Part shown: piece after piece, positions 1-11,394 of the stretch
How the letters are laid out: each line of letters begins with the position of its first letter
How positions within the stretch are numbered: position 1 is the first letter of the stretch
NCBI GenBank assembly: GCA_009760855.2
Contig: WPIO01000038.1
Span: 2,258,501 to 2,322,500, forward strand
Source: Cristatella mucedo
Lineage: Eukaryota; Bryozoa; Phylactolaemata; Cristatellidae
DNA: 64,000 nt
Reading direction: 5' to 3'
Made by a program: the position numbers and the translations under genes
Notes under the pieces: model-generated
Database searches by the model: none
Seen by the model: only the letters and a program-made list of their open reading frames with translations
Told to the model about the DNA's origin: nothing

Positions 1-40
<40 letters not shown>

Positions 41-118
41 TGCCGTGCTGGCGTCTGCCGCGGTGGCATCGGCCGCGGTGGCGTCGGCCGCGTCGGCCGC
101 GGCGGCGTCGGCGGCGTC

Positions 119-149
<31 letters not shown>

Positions 150-172
150 GCGGCGGCGTCGGCCGCGGTGGA
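1..172. repeat. GC-rich minisatellite, 15-bp unit (R1 5' end, copy A)
   Basis: Tandem units close to GGCCGCGGTGGCGTC, degenerating into GGC/GTC triplets towards the right. The same array occurs at 6,640-6,885 in the same position relative to the following sequence, so it belongs to a larger dispersed repeat. Open frames through it encode only Ala/Ser/Val runs and I do not regard them as genes. The array is cut by the window edge. Confidence 0.85.
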
Positions 173-3100
173 GTTTCCCAGTGGGACTCCTACGGTCAAT
201 CTGCGTGCCGACGCAGTAGCACTCGGCTCATGAAGAGCCTCATGAAGTACTGCGAAGCCGGTCGGAATGTAGGGCGGCATAGAGGCCCAAGTGCGACGGC
301 GGCGCGACTCAACCGCCGGCTCTGATTTCCTACGGAGCGCAGGTGTGAGCTCGTTGCGTGTTGGTTGTTGCGGTTGAGTATGCGGCAGCACGGAATCCGG
401 AGCCGCCGCCGCCGTCTTCCGAGCGCTCAACGTTCGCTTTGTCGCCGCCAATCGCGGCAGCGTCGACGGTGAAAGCCCTGAGCGAGAAAGCACGATCCTG
501 TGAGCGCTCCACGTTCGCCTACACGCCGGCTTCGGCTGCTCCGTCGGCAGCATAGAGCGCAGGGGCGCGACCTCGCGGCTACCGTTCCACGTTTTCCTAG
601 ACACCGCCTTTACCGGCGGCGGCGGGAGAGTGTCCTCCGTTTGCCTCGCCGGCGGCGGCGGCGGGGCTTGGAGGTCCCACTGTCGCCGAGAGACCGTCGG
701 CGCCGTCGAAAGGCCCGACATTTTGCGGGCGTTCATCAGCTTTTCGCTGGAAAAAATACAGGAACGAAAGCGATAGATATTTTAGCTTGCATCTTCCGGA
801 AGCTGCGACCAGGCATCCAAGCAAGATCAAACAAACTAGGGGCAGCTAAGGAGAAAACTGAGGAATGCAGGAAATGATAGCAACATAATAACAATACCAA
901 TAACTATAATTCGTGGGATCGAGCCCTGTGGCACATGTGAAGCCCCTGAATAGAGATTAAATTCGCTTATGGTACTATACAAACGAATTATATTATAATT
1001 GTCGTAATACAAAAAATACATGAGTATATCGCCCTCAGAAAACTCCATCTCTTTCTAGGCAATATATATATACGCTGCAAAGGAAGCAAGATTAACGGTC
1101 AGTGGCAGCTTGACAGCAAACAACCGCAGGATAGCAACAAATCGCAGAGAGGCCGGTGGGCCAGTGAAGTCACCGGTCGAAGTCACCTAATTGCAGTCGG
1201 GCCTAATAATCTCAACGATTAATAATCGTCATAACTTAGATTGCATTTTTTAAAGGTAAACCTACTAGAATGAAAATAAAAAAAATAAATGTTGACTCAT
1301 TTTTGGAATATTTCAATCATCTAAATTCAAAGTTGCGTCCGGTGGCGGAAGCGGCGGCGTCCTATTTGAGGATGAAACTTCCGTTTCGCAGATGTCGCTC
1401 GCGCCGCATTATGAGCTGAGCGCGAATGACGCAAAGGCGAGGTACAGCTGTGCGGTGCAGGACTGGCTGCTACTAGTTATCTAGTAGCCTCGGCTAGCCT
1501 GCTCAAATCCTATCTTCGACCGGATGCGGTAGACTCAAACACAGCTCCCTAAAAAAATCCGGCTGCAAGCTGTAAGCTCTCACGGCTTTCCAATGATCCA
1601 TTCTCGCTATACTTTGCAACAGCCCGCTAGCTGTTGCCAAAAATGAGCATCGTAGGCTTGGCTAAAACTTGCCGCCGCCAACGCCGCCGATGCTGCCAAC
1701 GCCGCCGACGCTGCTGCCGCTGTTGCAGCCGCCGCCGCCGCTGCTGCTGTCGCTACTGACCAGCGAAACGCACTGCTGCTACTGTTGCCACTACTGAGCG
1801 ACTTCCTCATAATGAATGCAATAGAGACTCGTCTAATCTCACGAAGAGCTGCTGCTGCTTCTGCTGCTGGCGCTTCCTCTCTCCGCCGGCGTTTTACTCC
1901 GTTTGTCAGCGCTACGGCAACGACGTCGCGACGGCGACGGTGGCATTGTTGGACAGAACGTTGCATGCTCGCCGTCGTTTTCCAAGAGGCGTTCAGACAA
2001 CGACGAAGGGTTCAGTTCAGGCGCCGAGAGCCCCCGCCCTGCCGAGGTATTAAAGCTGGCGAGCGGACCCACAGGTTGGGTCAAGGCTGCCGATGTTCAG
2101 GCCGCGACTCCGAACAGCACGGTCGGACCGATCCGTAGGGTGAGGCGCGACGGCGGCGGCACCGGCAGCCGCCGCTGCCGCATCCGGCGGTTGGCCGTGG
2201 CAACTGGCGCTGCGCGTCAGCCGCAGGCGCTCGCCGAAGGCAGCAGCGGCGCGTTCTGTCGCAATCGCCAGACTTGCGAAAGCCACGGTCCCAGGTGCTA
2301 AATTTCGCGCCGTCAGCAGCAGCCGAGTTCTAGGACGAAGCGTCCACGAACTGTTCATCAATGGACTGTTCATCCCGAACGATTCATCCAGACGACGTTT
2401 CATCCGTTGACGGTTATTGCCGCCAAGAAACCTAAACCCCAAATCCTAATCCCATTGACCGCTGTTGCTGACAGAAACCCTAAACTCTAATTAAAGGTAT
2501 TTGTTGTAACATTTTTCTGGTGTAGTCTTTCAGCAACTCGTGTTAAAAAGTTAAATTATTATTCTGGATGAATCTTCCTCTGGTCGAAACGTCCTCTGGA
2601 TGGCGTCCGGAACAAACAGGCTGACAAAAAACTCTAAAGCCAACTCTTAAAGGTACAGGCGTCCCTCGTTTGTCGTGGTCAAACGATTCCAGACTTTGCC
2701 ACGATAGGTGAATTTATACGAATTACGATTCTGTACTTAAAAATAAAATATTTTCGTAACTAGAGCATAGAAAACCTGTTCATGACTTTGTACTTTTGTT
2801 TTAACGTTATTAAAGCCCTCTGGATGTTAAATAACATCCTTTTAGTCACCATTAAACCAGTATTACCCAATTTATTAGACAAAGTAAGGGATAATAAGAC
2901 GCATTAGACATTACAAATATTATATTATTAGTGTGCATTTAATTACACACACGCAGTTTTTACACACAACCAATATTGTATGAAAATAGTGCAATTTGTT
3001 CGATGATGATGAACAGATGTACTGCACGGCAAAGAAGAGCAAGGTTACTGCTCACAATGAGGCTGCAGCTGACGTTGGAAGGATTTGTGGGGGTGCTCGA

Positions 3101-3890
3101 ATAAATAGACCAACAGCCCATACGTACAGTGATTTTAATTTTAATTGCGGTTCAAAGGGTGTAACTGACTCAGAAAACCAAGCGGGCGCTGTATCGTTTT
3201 CACCGTCTTGATCAACATTTTAATGAAGATATTTGAAAAACCGCGGTAGCGTGAAGCGGCGAAAGTCGAAGCGCGAATGGGCGACGGACGACTGTATTTG
3301 TTTCGACATTCTGCCATTGTTGTCCTTCAGCAATTCATATTAACAAGTTTAAAGATTATTCTGGATGAATTGTCCTTTGGATGAAGCATCCTCTGGATGA
3401 ATCATCTGGGATGAACAGTACGTGGATTATTTGTCCGGACACTGAGCAGAGGCCAAGAGAAGAGCAAGTTGCCGACGGCTCGGGACCTGCAACTTCGCGA
3501 GCACCGAAGGCGCATCCAAGGGCGTCAAGTCTTGGGCCCGCCTAGCGCAGCGATTCCTCGCCCGGTCGCGGGAATCGGTCAGCTAGCCCAGCGTGTCCGC
3601 GATCGCCGGCAGACAGAGAAGTGTGATGACGAGTGATGACGAGCTTGGGCGGTGGATCTCGAATACATTTTGGGTATGCAACAATTACTCGCTCAAACTT
3701 GAGTCGCTCTCCCCGACGCGACCAGAGCACGCACTCTACCTTAGCTACGAGCGTCCGCCGGTTTTGCTGTCTGTGTTGAGATTCAGAACCGATCGCCCCA
3801 CTCTAGTGAGCCCATTCTAGTAAGGGTTGGCTAGGTTTGTGAGCGAACAGTTCTAGTCGCGCGCGCGAACACTCGAGCGAATATGATTAA
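173..3890 (+). repeat. Dispersed GC-rich repeat family R1, copy A (longest copy)
   Basis: The left part (about 173-1,910) is matched by 6,886-9,060 and the right part (about 1,990-3,890) by 16,390-18,290, the last 1.2 kb almost base for base. Copy A therefore contains both halves and is the best guide to the family. It includes a SINE-2-like piece (905-1,045), a GCC-triplet tract (1,670-1,745) and an AT-rich core (2,480-3,000). No reverse transcriptase or transposase is visible, so it could be a non-autonomous element or a segmental duplication. Orientation is nominal. Confidence 0.75.
2996..3211 (+). other. 71-codon frame inside R1, conserved in copy C
   Basis: A short open frame, rich in Asp at the start, is present here and at 17,396-17,611. 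The two copies differ by two adjacent residues near the N-terminus and a few silent bases. The flanking non-coding bases are equally conserved, so the similarity reflects a recent copy event and is no evidence of selection on a protein. I recognise no domain. It may be a fragment of an ancestral element gene. Confidence 0.25.
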
Positions 3891-4280
3891 GGGCTTTCTT
3901 TCAGACAAAATTGCTACAACCACGGCTTGATTGCAAATTATGGAAAACAGCATTCCGGGTTTGCCTTCACAATTTCATACGACTGCAGATGGGTGCTATT
4001 ATGCTACTGTCTTCAACGGCCAGGACCAGCCGGCCTCCCTACGTTGTCGCACAGCGATGCAGCTTCTAATTTCTCAATAAGCGTTTCGCAACTGCGCTTT
4101 TAATTCCACAGTATAGAAAGTAGTTTCAGGGTTCATCAATCAAATTTTATATCATATCACATCGGGCTTGTCAATCTGTATCCTCTGATGGTCCGGGCCA
4201 GTAAGCCTACCTGCTGCATAATCGAACTTCGATGAAGCTCCTATTTCCACAACACGCGTGGCGCAACTTCGGTTATGATT
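3891..4280. other. Unassigned, no gene seen
   Basis: Unique-looking sequence of mixed composition between R1 copy A and the foldback element. I see no frame, repeat or RNA motif that I can support. Confidence 0.5.
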
Positions 4281-4290
4281 CTAGAATATA

Positions 4291-4607
4291 AAAAACAGTG
4301 TTATTGTTTGCCGACAAAGCTTCGTGCAATTGAGCATGTGCGTTCTCATGATATAGCCTCCAATAGCTCTGGCCATGGTCCCATTTCGAAATGCGATACA
4401 GCTACAGTTGCAACAGTAGACGTAGTGCAACTGCGGTTGAGATAATACACTGTCGAAAACAGTGTTACGGCTGCAGCAATTAAATGTAGTGAAATTTTCA
4501 ATGTATGCTTGTTGCAGCTGTATCGCAGTTTGAAATTGAACTGTGACCGGGACCATTGGAGGCCATTTCGTTAGAACGCGAATGCTAATTGCACGGAGCG
4601 TTGTGCA
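4291..4607. repeat. Foldback (long imperfect inverted repeat) element
   Basis: The left arm (about 4,310-4,412) reads in reverse complement as the right arm (about 4,505-4,605). Shared blocks in order are GTGCAATT, GCGTTCT, GCCTCCAAT, GGTCCC and GCGATACAGCT. The spacer holds a perfect small hairpin (CACTGT-cgaaa-ACAGTG). The arms are imperfect, as in an old foldback or MITE-like element. Antiparallel open frames on both strands are by-products of the symmetry. Confidence 0.7.
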
Positions 4608-4608
4608 A

Positions 4609-4625
4609 GGATTTATCAAAGCGTT

Positions 4626-4720
<95 letters not shown>

Positions 4721-4780
4721 ATATATATATATTTGATAAATCCTATATATATATAAATAAACCAACGCTTTGATAAATCC
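4609..4780. repeat. (TA)n tract bracketed by a perfect 24-bp inverted repeat
   Basis: The 24 bases at 4,609-4,632 are the exact reverse complement of 4,757-4,780, and everything between is (TA)n with a partial extra copy of the arm at about 4,733-4,745. The structure would extrude as a cruciform or be transcribed as a long hairpin. More (TA)n follows to 4,843. Confidence 0.9.
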
Positions 4781-4844
4781 TAGTCTATATATATATATAT
4801 ATATATATATTATATTATATATATATATATTATATATATATAAT

Positions 4845-5010
4845 GCATTTTATATCATCCTAAGAGGTCTTTGTCTCTATCCACGCGCTTCACATGCGCC
4901 GCAGCGCTCAAGCCCTTTGCCTCGTTCGTCAAGTCCATTCACCTTGACCTCGGTCATTAAGGCAATGCTAGGAGCACCATGCTTACGACACGTCTCCCGG
5001 AAACCTAGTT
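4845..5010 (-). mobile_element. SINE-2 copy, reverse orientation
   Basis: The 3' body shared with 905-1,045, 7,975-8,105, 10,030-10,165 and 15,095-15,205 is seen here in reverse complement: the block around GCGCTTCACATG followed by a CTCAAG-type B-box remnant. Diverged. Confidence 0.5.
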
Positions 5011-5149
5011 TATGACGCGATAAAGATCATGCTTCCTTCGCAGTGAACGTTAAGGGCCGATACAAGGATGAAGTTTTCAGACAGTCCATTACAAATGTAT
5101 TTTTCTTATTGTTATAACGAATTTTAATCACCGAAGTTTAATTCACGAT

Positions 5150-5335
5150 AGAGCCATAACGGTGAACCACGACGCCACGCTAAGTAAGGCTGGTACTTTT
5201 CAAGACCTCGGTCGCGAGACGTGTGCTTGAATCCTGCGGCGGGCGATTCTTTATTGCCACTGCGAGCGGTGGTGATACCCGTCAATGTCCTTCTGTCGCT
5301 ATACAAAAGAGGCTGTTAAATCAGCTGTAAGCACT
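5150..5335 (+). mobile_element. SINE-1 copy (tRNA-derived)
   Basis: Matches the better copy at 39,903-40,076 across its length: A-box-like GTAAGGC, B-box-like TGAATCCTGCGG, then the family body GCGAGCGGTGGTGATA and the 3' end GGCTGTTAAATCAGCT. Several substitutions place it among the older copies. Confidence 0.75.
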
Positions 5336-5784
5336 GAAGAATGCACTGATGGTGCTCATCTCGGCCTGAGCAAAAATAATTACCTCTATAACAACTCTAA
5401 AGATACGACCTCCTTCGCTTAAAAAATAGTAATAATCAGGATATCGACAAGCGTACTGTACATCCCGTTCGGAAGATTTCATTCTGGGCTACATCTTCAA
5501 AGGAGGCGAGATCTCGGCGACGACACCGACGTCGTAGGTCAGACAAAGCTCGGATGTGAGCATCCGAGTCACTCGCGCCAACAGTGGCGATCCACCGACT
5601 GCCTATGTCAGGCAGCGGCATTCATAGTCGCTACTGGAGGTCATAGTAACTGTAGCACTGCCTCTGGTAGCTATGGCGAAAGCGTGAGTGGCAGTTGCGA
5701 AGGTGACGGTCACGACAAGGAAGGACAGGGTGAAAGGGACTTCAATTAGGGCCTCGGCAATCCTGGTGGCGTAGCCGGCGGTGA
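5336..5784. other. Unassigned, no gene seen
   Basis: Mixed sequence with Ala/Thr/Val-coding triplet bias on the minus strand. The same bias resumes after the LINE-A fragment at 6,100, so the LINE may have inserted into a single low-complexity block. No domain is recognised. Confidence 0.4.
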
Positions 5785-6098
5785 TGTCATCCCCTGACTT
5801 GATCACATTTCAAAATAACTTGAAATACACCTATTTAGGACAGCATTTAGTGGGTCCCTGTGATTCGTCCTTCATGTGCTTATGCGTGCTGACACTGTGC
5901 ATGCTGCCACTAACGACACTTGCATGCTGATCCTGTGCATGTCACCCTAGCCATGTTATTCATGCTGTCTTATTAGGCATGATATTACTCACCATTCAAT
6001 CGCGTTTCCCTTTGCAGCTTATGTAAAGCGCCTAGAAAGAGATTGAGTTCCATGAGGGCGCTTTATCAAGTGCATTTTTATTATTATTATGTTGTTGG
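5785..6098 (+). mobile_element. LINE-A 3' fragment
   Basis: Encodes only the last few codons of the LINE-A ORF2 (from the CCTGAC-TTGA-CACATTT block) followed by the whole family 3' UTR, ending with the terminal stem CGCCTAGAAAGAGATT...GAGGGCGCTTTATCAAGTGCA and a TTATTATT tail. It is strongly 5'-truncated, as expected of target-primed reverse transcription. Confidence 0.85.
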
Positions 6099-6639
6099 CC
6101 CTGGTGACGGTGCAGGCAGCATTCACAAAAATTGCTTTGTTGTGGTGACTTCGGCTGCTGTGACCAAGGCGACATTCTCGGTTCCAATCAAACAGGCCAT
6201 GGTGGCAATGCATTCTTCCAGAGAGGCGGTGGCGTCAGCCAACGGGCTGGCGACATAAACCTCGTAGGTCTTGATCACATCGGTACAGGCCACGGTTGTG
6301 GCGGTGCTGATATCTGAATCGAACTGAGCGATGGCAATTGTCTCTGCATCAACTATCTCGGCGACAGTATCGTCTTCGTCGGCTTCAGTGACTCTCAGCA
6401 ATGGCTACAACTGTGCAGGGGGTCGTCTCTGCATCAGTGGTGATTGTTGCGTCTACGTCAGCGTCGGCCGCAGCGGAAGTGATAGCAATCGTTGCGGTGC
6501 AGGTGGAGGCGCCGAAAGCCACCCACGGGGTCAGCGCTTGGAGCGGTGGCATTAGCCTCTGTGGCGTCAGCAGTTGGGGCATCCAGCGCTCTGCTGGTGA
6601 CAGCGGCCGCGGTCCTGACACCTTCCGTCACGGCGGCTG
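6099..6639. repeat. Imperfect triplet-rich block leading into the minisatellite
   Basis: GTG/GCG/TCG-rich sequence that reads as Ala/Val/Thr/Ser strings in several frames on both strands. It grades into the 15-bp minisatellite. I do not support a gene here: no conserved residues, and frames are open on both strands because of composition. Confidence 0.4.
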
Positions 6640-6658
6640 CGGCCGCGGTGGCATCGGT

Positions 6659-6735
<77 letters not shown>

Positions 6736-6828
6736 TGGTGCGCGGTGGCGTCGGCCGCTGTGCGCGGTGGCGTCGGCCGCTGTGCGCGGTGGCATCGGCC
6801 GCGGTGCGCGGTGGCGTCGGCCGCGGTG

Positions 6829-6862
<34 letters not shown>

Positions 6863-6885
6863 TTGGCGTCGGCCGCGGTGGCGTT
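6640..6885. repeat. 15-bp minisatellite, R1 copy B
   Basis: At least seven near-perfect tandem units of GGCCGCGGTGGCGTC, then units with an inserted TGCGC. It sits before GTTTCCCAGT just as the array at 1-172 does. Confidence 0.9.
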
Positions 6886-9060
6886 TCCCAGTTCGACTCG
6901 TACGATCAATCAGCGCGCCGACGCAGTAGCAATCGGCTCCTGAAGAGCCTCATCGGCTGTGAAAACGACGATATTTCGACTAGTCCTTCGCTTCTTCCGC
7001 TCAGCTACTGGGAAGCCGGTCGGAACGTAGGGCGGCATGGAGACCCACGTGCGCCGAGGACGCGACTCAGCCGCCGGCTCTTGTTTTGTACAGAGCGCAG
7101 GCGCGAGCTCGAGCGAATCGAATCGCCCGCCTCGCATAACTTCGACCGCCCGCGCTCGCATCACCGGCAACGAATGCGGCCGCTGTGGCGGCAGCAGCAA
7201 TGACGGCGCGAACGTGTCCCAACTCCGTCTCGCTTGCGGCGGTGAAACCGAGAGCGACGTCGATAATTTCCGCACAATTTCCGGGTAATTTTCCCACGTT
7301 CACCTCGACGCCGGCAGCTGCTGAGTTTGCGGCAGCACGGAATCCGAGGCCGCCGCCGCCGTCTTCAGAGTGCGAAACGCCGCCACCATCTACAGAGCTC
7401 GTTGCGAGTTGGTAGTTACGAGCTAGATGGCGGCCGTGCGGAATCCGAGGCCGCCGCCGCCGCCACCGTCTTCCGAGCGCTCACGGTTCGCTTTGTCGCC
7501 GCCAATCGCTGCAGCGGCGACGGTGAAAGCCCTGAGCGAGGAAGCACGATCCTGTGAGCGCTCCACGTTCGCCTTCACGCCGGCTTCGGCTGCTCCGTCG
7601 GCCGCATAGAACGCGGGGGCGCGACCTCGCGGCTACCGTTCCACGTTTTCCTAGACACCGCCTTTACCGGCGGCGCGGACGACGGCGCGAGCGCGTCCTC
7701 CATTTGCCTCGCCGGCGGCGGCGGCGTCGTTTGGAAGTCCCACTTTCGCCTAGAGACCGTCGGCGCCGTCAAAAGATCCGAAGTTTCGCGGGCGTTCATC
7801 TGCTTCTCGCTGGAAAAGATTCCGGAACAAAAGCGACAGATATTTCAGCTTGCATCCTACGGAAGCGGCGACCAGGTGACCAGGCATCCGAGCAAGATAA
7901 AAAAAACTAGGGGCAACTTAGGGAAAATTGAGGAATGCAGGAAATGAAGAGCAACATAATAATAATTACAATAACTATAATTCGTGGGCTCGAGCCCTGT
8001 GGCACATGTGAAGCCCCTGAATAGAGATCAAGTTCGCTTAGGGCGCTATGCAAATGAATTATATTGTAATTATCGTAATAAAAATAATATATGAATATAT
8101 TGCTCTCAGAAAACTTCATCTCCTTCTAGGCACTGCATATACGCTGCAAAGGAAGCACGACTAACGGTCAGTGGAAGCTTGACAGCACACAACCGCAGGA
8201 GAGTAACAAATCGCTGAGAGGCCGGTGGGCCAGTGAGATTAAGAGAGCGTCTCCAAGACGGTCGAAGTCACCTAATTGCAATCGGGCCTAATAACAATTA
8301 ATAATCGTTAAAACCTAAGAATGAGTTTTTAAAATGTAAACGTACTAGAATGAAAATAAAAAAATAAATGTTGACTCATTTTTGGAATAATCCAATCATC
8401 TAAATTCAAAGTTGCGTCCGGTGGCGGAAGCGGCGGCGTCCTATTTGAGGATCAAACTTCCGTTTCGCTGATCTCGCTCGCGCCGAATCGTGAGCTGAGC
8501 ACGAATGAAGCAAAGGCCAGGTAGAGACGTGGGGTGAATGACTGGCTGCTTCTAGTTAACACTAGATAAGCTAGCCGACTCAAACCCTATCTTCGACCGG
8601 ATGTGGTTGACTCGAACAATGCTTCCCCTCTAAAAAGAAGCCGGCTGCAATTAACAACCTCCCACATCCTTCCAACGATCCATTCTCGGTTTGCAACTTT
8701 GCAACAGCCCTCAAGCTGTTGCCAAAAATGAGCGTTGCAAGCTCGGCTAAAGCTTTCCACCGCCGACGCCGCCGACGCCGCCGACGCCGCCGACGCCGCC
8801 GACGCCGCCGACGCCGCCGACGCCGCCGACGCCGACGCCGACGCCGCCGCCGACGCCGCTGCAGCCACTGCCGCTGCCACTGCGGCTGCCGCTACTGACC
8901 AGCGAAACGCACTGCTGCTACTGTTGCCACTACTTAGCGACCTCCTCTTAATGAGTGCTGTATAGACGCGCTAATCTCACGAAGAGCTGCTGCTGCTGGC
9001 GCTTCCTCTCTCCGCCGGCGTTCTACTCCGTTTGTCTACGGCGACGGCGACGACGTTTCC
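6886..9060 (+). repeat. R1 copy B (left half of the family)
   Basis: Collinear with 173-1,910, for example the block GGAATCCGAGGCCGCCGCC, the GTTGCGTCCGGTGGCGGAAG block (8,411) and CTCTCCGCCGGCGTT (9,008). After about 9,060 the similarity stops and a LINE-A fragment begins. The right half of R1 is missing. It contains a SINE-2-like stretch at 7,975-8,105. Confidence 0.75.
8755..8850. repeat. (GCCGCCGAC)n triplet tract
   Basis: Tandem GCCGAC/GCCGCC units inside R1 copy B. The equivalent place in copy A (1,670-1,745) is shorter and less pure, so the tract has expanded in this copy. Confidence 0.9.
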
Positions 9061-9109
9061 CCGTGGCTTCGCTCCACTCTTACTTCCTGGAGCTAGCTTT
9101 AGTTTCAAA

Positions 9110-9690
9110 GTACCGTTGATTTCTTACGGCCCAATTCACGGCCGCCTGTCAAGCAACGCATCGACTACAAGGTTTTGTCACTCACTTTCAGGTCCCTCCC
9201 TTCTTTGGCGCCAGCTTACCTATCAGATCTACTGCCCCACCAGTATAAGCATCGTATCACCCGCTTTTTGGAATCTAAATGTTTACTTATACCTCGTACA
9301 AACCTCAAATCCTTTGGAGACCGTGCATTTAGTTCGTATACTCCCAATGCCTGTAAATCACTCCCGACTCGCGTCATGACATCCCATGACTTTATCGCTT
9401 TTAGAAAGAAACTATAAACGCAACTATTTATCACAGCATTTAGTGGGTCAATGTGGTCCGTCCTTTATGTGCTTATGCGTGCTGACACTGTGCATGCAGT
9501 CACTGACCATACTTGCATGCTGACCCTGTGAATGTCACCCCTAACCACGTTTTTCTTGTTGTTTACCGAAGCATGCTACCACTAAACATCTGATCGCGTA
9601 TGTTTGCGGAAAATATAAAACACATACAAAGAGATTGAGATCTCCGAGGACGCTTTTATAAAGTGTTATTATTATCATTACTATTATTAT
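9110..9690 (+). mobile_element. LINE-A fragment, ORF2 C-terminus plus 3' UTR
   Basis: Begins in the stretch that encodes the QRID-KVLSLTFRSL block of LINE-A ORF2, broken into two frames, and runs through the 3' UTR to ATT repeats at about 9,690. Similarity to the 23 kb copy is moderate, and the end of the 3' UTR is of a distinct variant (GCATGCTACCACTAA) shared with 10,660 and 39,890. Confidence 0.85.
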
Positions 9691-10029
9691 TTTTGCCGAT
9701 CATGAGCGCGGCGGCATTCCAATGACGTCAGAACCCCAGCCTAAAGGCTGCTGTTGCTGCTGCTGACGTCGCTACTCGCTCGCGTCGCGCACCGCCAGAC
9801 GTAAAAAGTGGCTGAACTTCCCGCCGCCACTCGGACGGAGCGCTGACGAGCGGGAGCCCGGACGAGTGGGCTCCGCATTCGCGTGGGCGCGCGAGAGAGA
9901 GAAAAGGGGAGAGAGGGGTAGAGAGAGAGAGAGATCGAATTCCTCAAGTGAGAGAGCGAGAGAGAGAGAGAAAGAGCGAGAGCGAGCAAGAGAGCTCAGG
10001 CTGGAGTATTCACGCGCCTTAATATGTAA
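9691..10029. repeat. GA-rich low-complexity tract and flanks
   Basis: Imperfect GAGA runs concentrated at 9,890-9,992, preceded by GC-rich unassigned sequence. Arg-Glu strings on one strand and Ser-Leu strings on the other are composition artefacts. Confidence 0.7.
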
Positions 10030-10165
10030 TAATAATAATAATTCTATAATTCATTTGCATAGCGCTTGAAAGAAGTTTACCTCTATTCAGGCGCCTCGCA
10101 TGTGCTGCGGGAAACCCGCGACCTCGGTCACGAAGAGCGAGCACCTTCGAAATAAGGAGTTTCGC
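10030..10165 (-). mobile_element. SINE-2 copy, reverse orientation
   Basis: Reverse complement of the SINE-2 body (TTCATTTGCATAGCGC, then CTCTATTCAGGCGCCTC, then CGCGACCTCGGTCACGA). ATA repeats on its left are the 3' tail. Confidence 0.6.
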
Positions 10166-10284
10166 AAAGTTCGCTGGTCAACTAAGTAATTGCAGGTCTT
10201 CTCCCTTCGAATGTCACCTCGACGTTGTCTTCCTGAATGCACATATAATACATACAAGGCTGACCTAAACCCTAAAGCCAAAAA

Positions 10285-10775
10285 TGAAAAAAGCATCTAT
10301 TTATCACAGCATTTACTGGTTCCGTGCGATTTGTCCTTTACGTGCGTATGCGTGCCGATACTGTGCGCACTGCCACTAACGATGCTACTCACCACCTCGA
10401 CTGCTCTCCTAACTCTGCTATGCTTCTCACTTTCTCTTTGCTGCGTGAGACGACGTCTGATGGCTACCGAATGCGTACCGAAAGCCGCTTGGGCTGTGAG
10501 TGCGCTACACAAAACTCTCCTGCGTAACACCCACATGGTCTTTGAGGCTTTGTGGAGTTACGGAGGGAGATCTATTACATTTCATTACATAACCACACTT
10601 GCATGCTGACCCTCTGCATGCCACCCATAACCGTGCTATTTTTGTTATCATTCAGCACGTGCTACCACTAACCATTCGCTCGTGCTTTCTTTGCAGCAAA
10701 TTTAAAGCGCACAGAAAGAGATTAAGTCTCTGAGAGCGAAAAATGTAAAATGCATCAACATTACGATTATTACTG
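10285..10775 (+). mobile_element. LINE-A 3' UTR split by a nested LINE-B 3' end
   Basis: LINE-A sequence at 10,285-10,389 breaks off at GCCACTAAC and resumes at 10,574 with TAACCACACTTGCATGC, the bases that directly follow in intact copies. The inserted 185 bp is the LINE-B 3' UTR (GATGCTACTCACCACCTC to the TTACATTTCATTACA tail). TAAC is present on both sides and could be the target duplication. The order of insertion is thus LINE-A first, LINE-B later. Confidence 0.85.
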
Positions 10776-11394
10776 GCGGATTTTAGGCCCACCGACAGCA
10801 GGATAATTTCCGGATGCAGACTCTGCCCCAGTGTTTCCGGATAAAGCTGTACGAGGGGTCTACCACCACCTGTCACCCCCCCTCAGCATTGAGCCCGGGT
10901 TTTAAAAGACTACGCTTTGCACATGCAAACCTTGTGGTCCCGGATGCCACTTAGGAGAGGCCGTCATGTCCCGTCTCGCTCCTCCCGAGGAACCTTTCAA
11001 TCTCACTTCCCTACAATGTATTGCACATGCTTACGCTGTAACTATCTTCGGGAGGGACCAGTGGCACGTGATTGTGTCTCGGCTGGCGTGTGCCTAATGG
11101 CTCCTGGGAGCCTGATAGGATGTGCTCCAACTGCATATCACACTCACGCACGCACACACATGCACTCACACACACACTACATCAGTAATTGATATATATC
11201 GCAGACAAGCTCTGTTGTACCTATGCCGTATTGCAGACAAGCTATATCGGTGGAGATCTGCAATGCCACAAGCATTAGCTCAGCCGATCCCGAAGAACCA
11301 TTACCCCATTTCATTTCCCCTGCCATTTCCCCTTTCTTCCATTGCTGAGCTCCGAGATCCGAGCTCTCATCTGTTTCACTTTTGACAGTTCATC
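10776..11394. other. Unassigned, short CA-rich run
   Basis: Mixed sequence with a CACACA-rich patch near 11,140-11,180. No gene or known repeat is supported. Confidence 0.4.

Noticed and set aside
2996-3211. Conserved 71-residue protein gene in R1
   Set aside because: The two copies are equally similar in flanking non-coding bases, so there is no sign of protein-level selection.
1-6943. Ala/Val/Ser-rich proteins over the 15-bp minisatellite
   Set aside because: A 15-bp unit keeps all frames open on both strands. The products are pure low complexity and the array belongs to a non-coding repeat.
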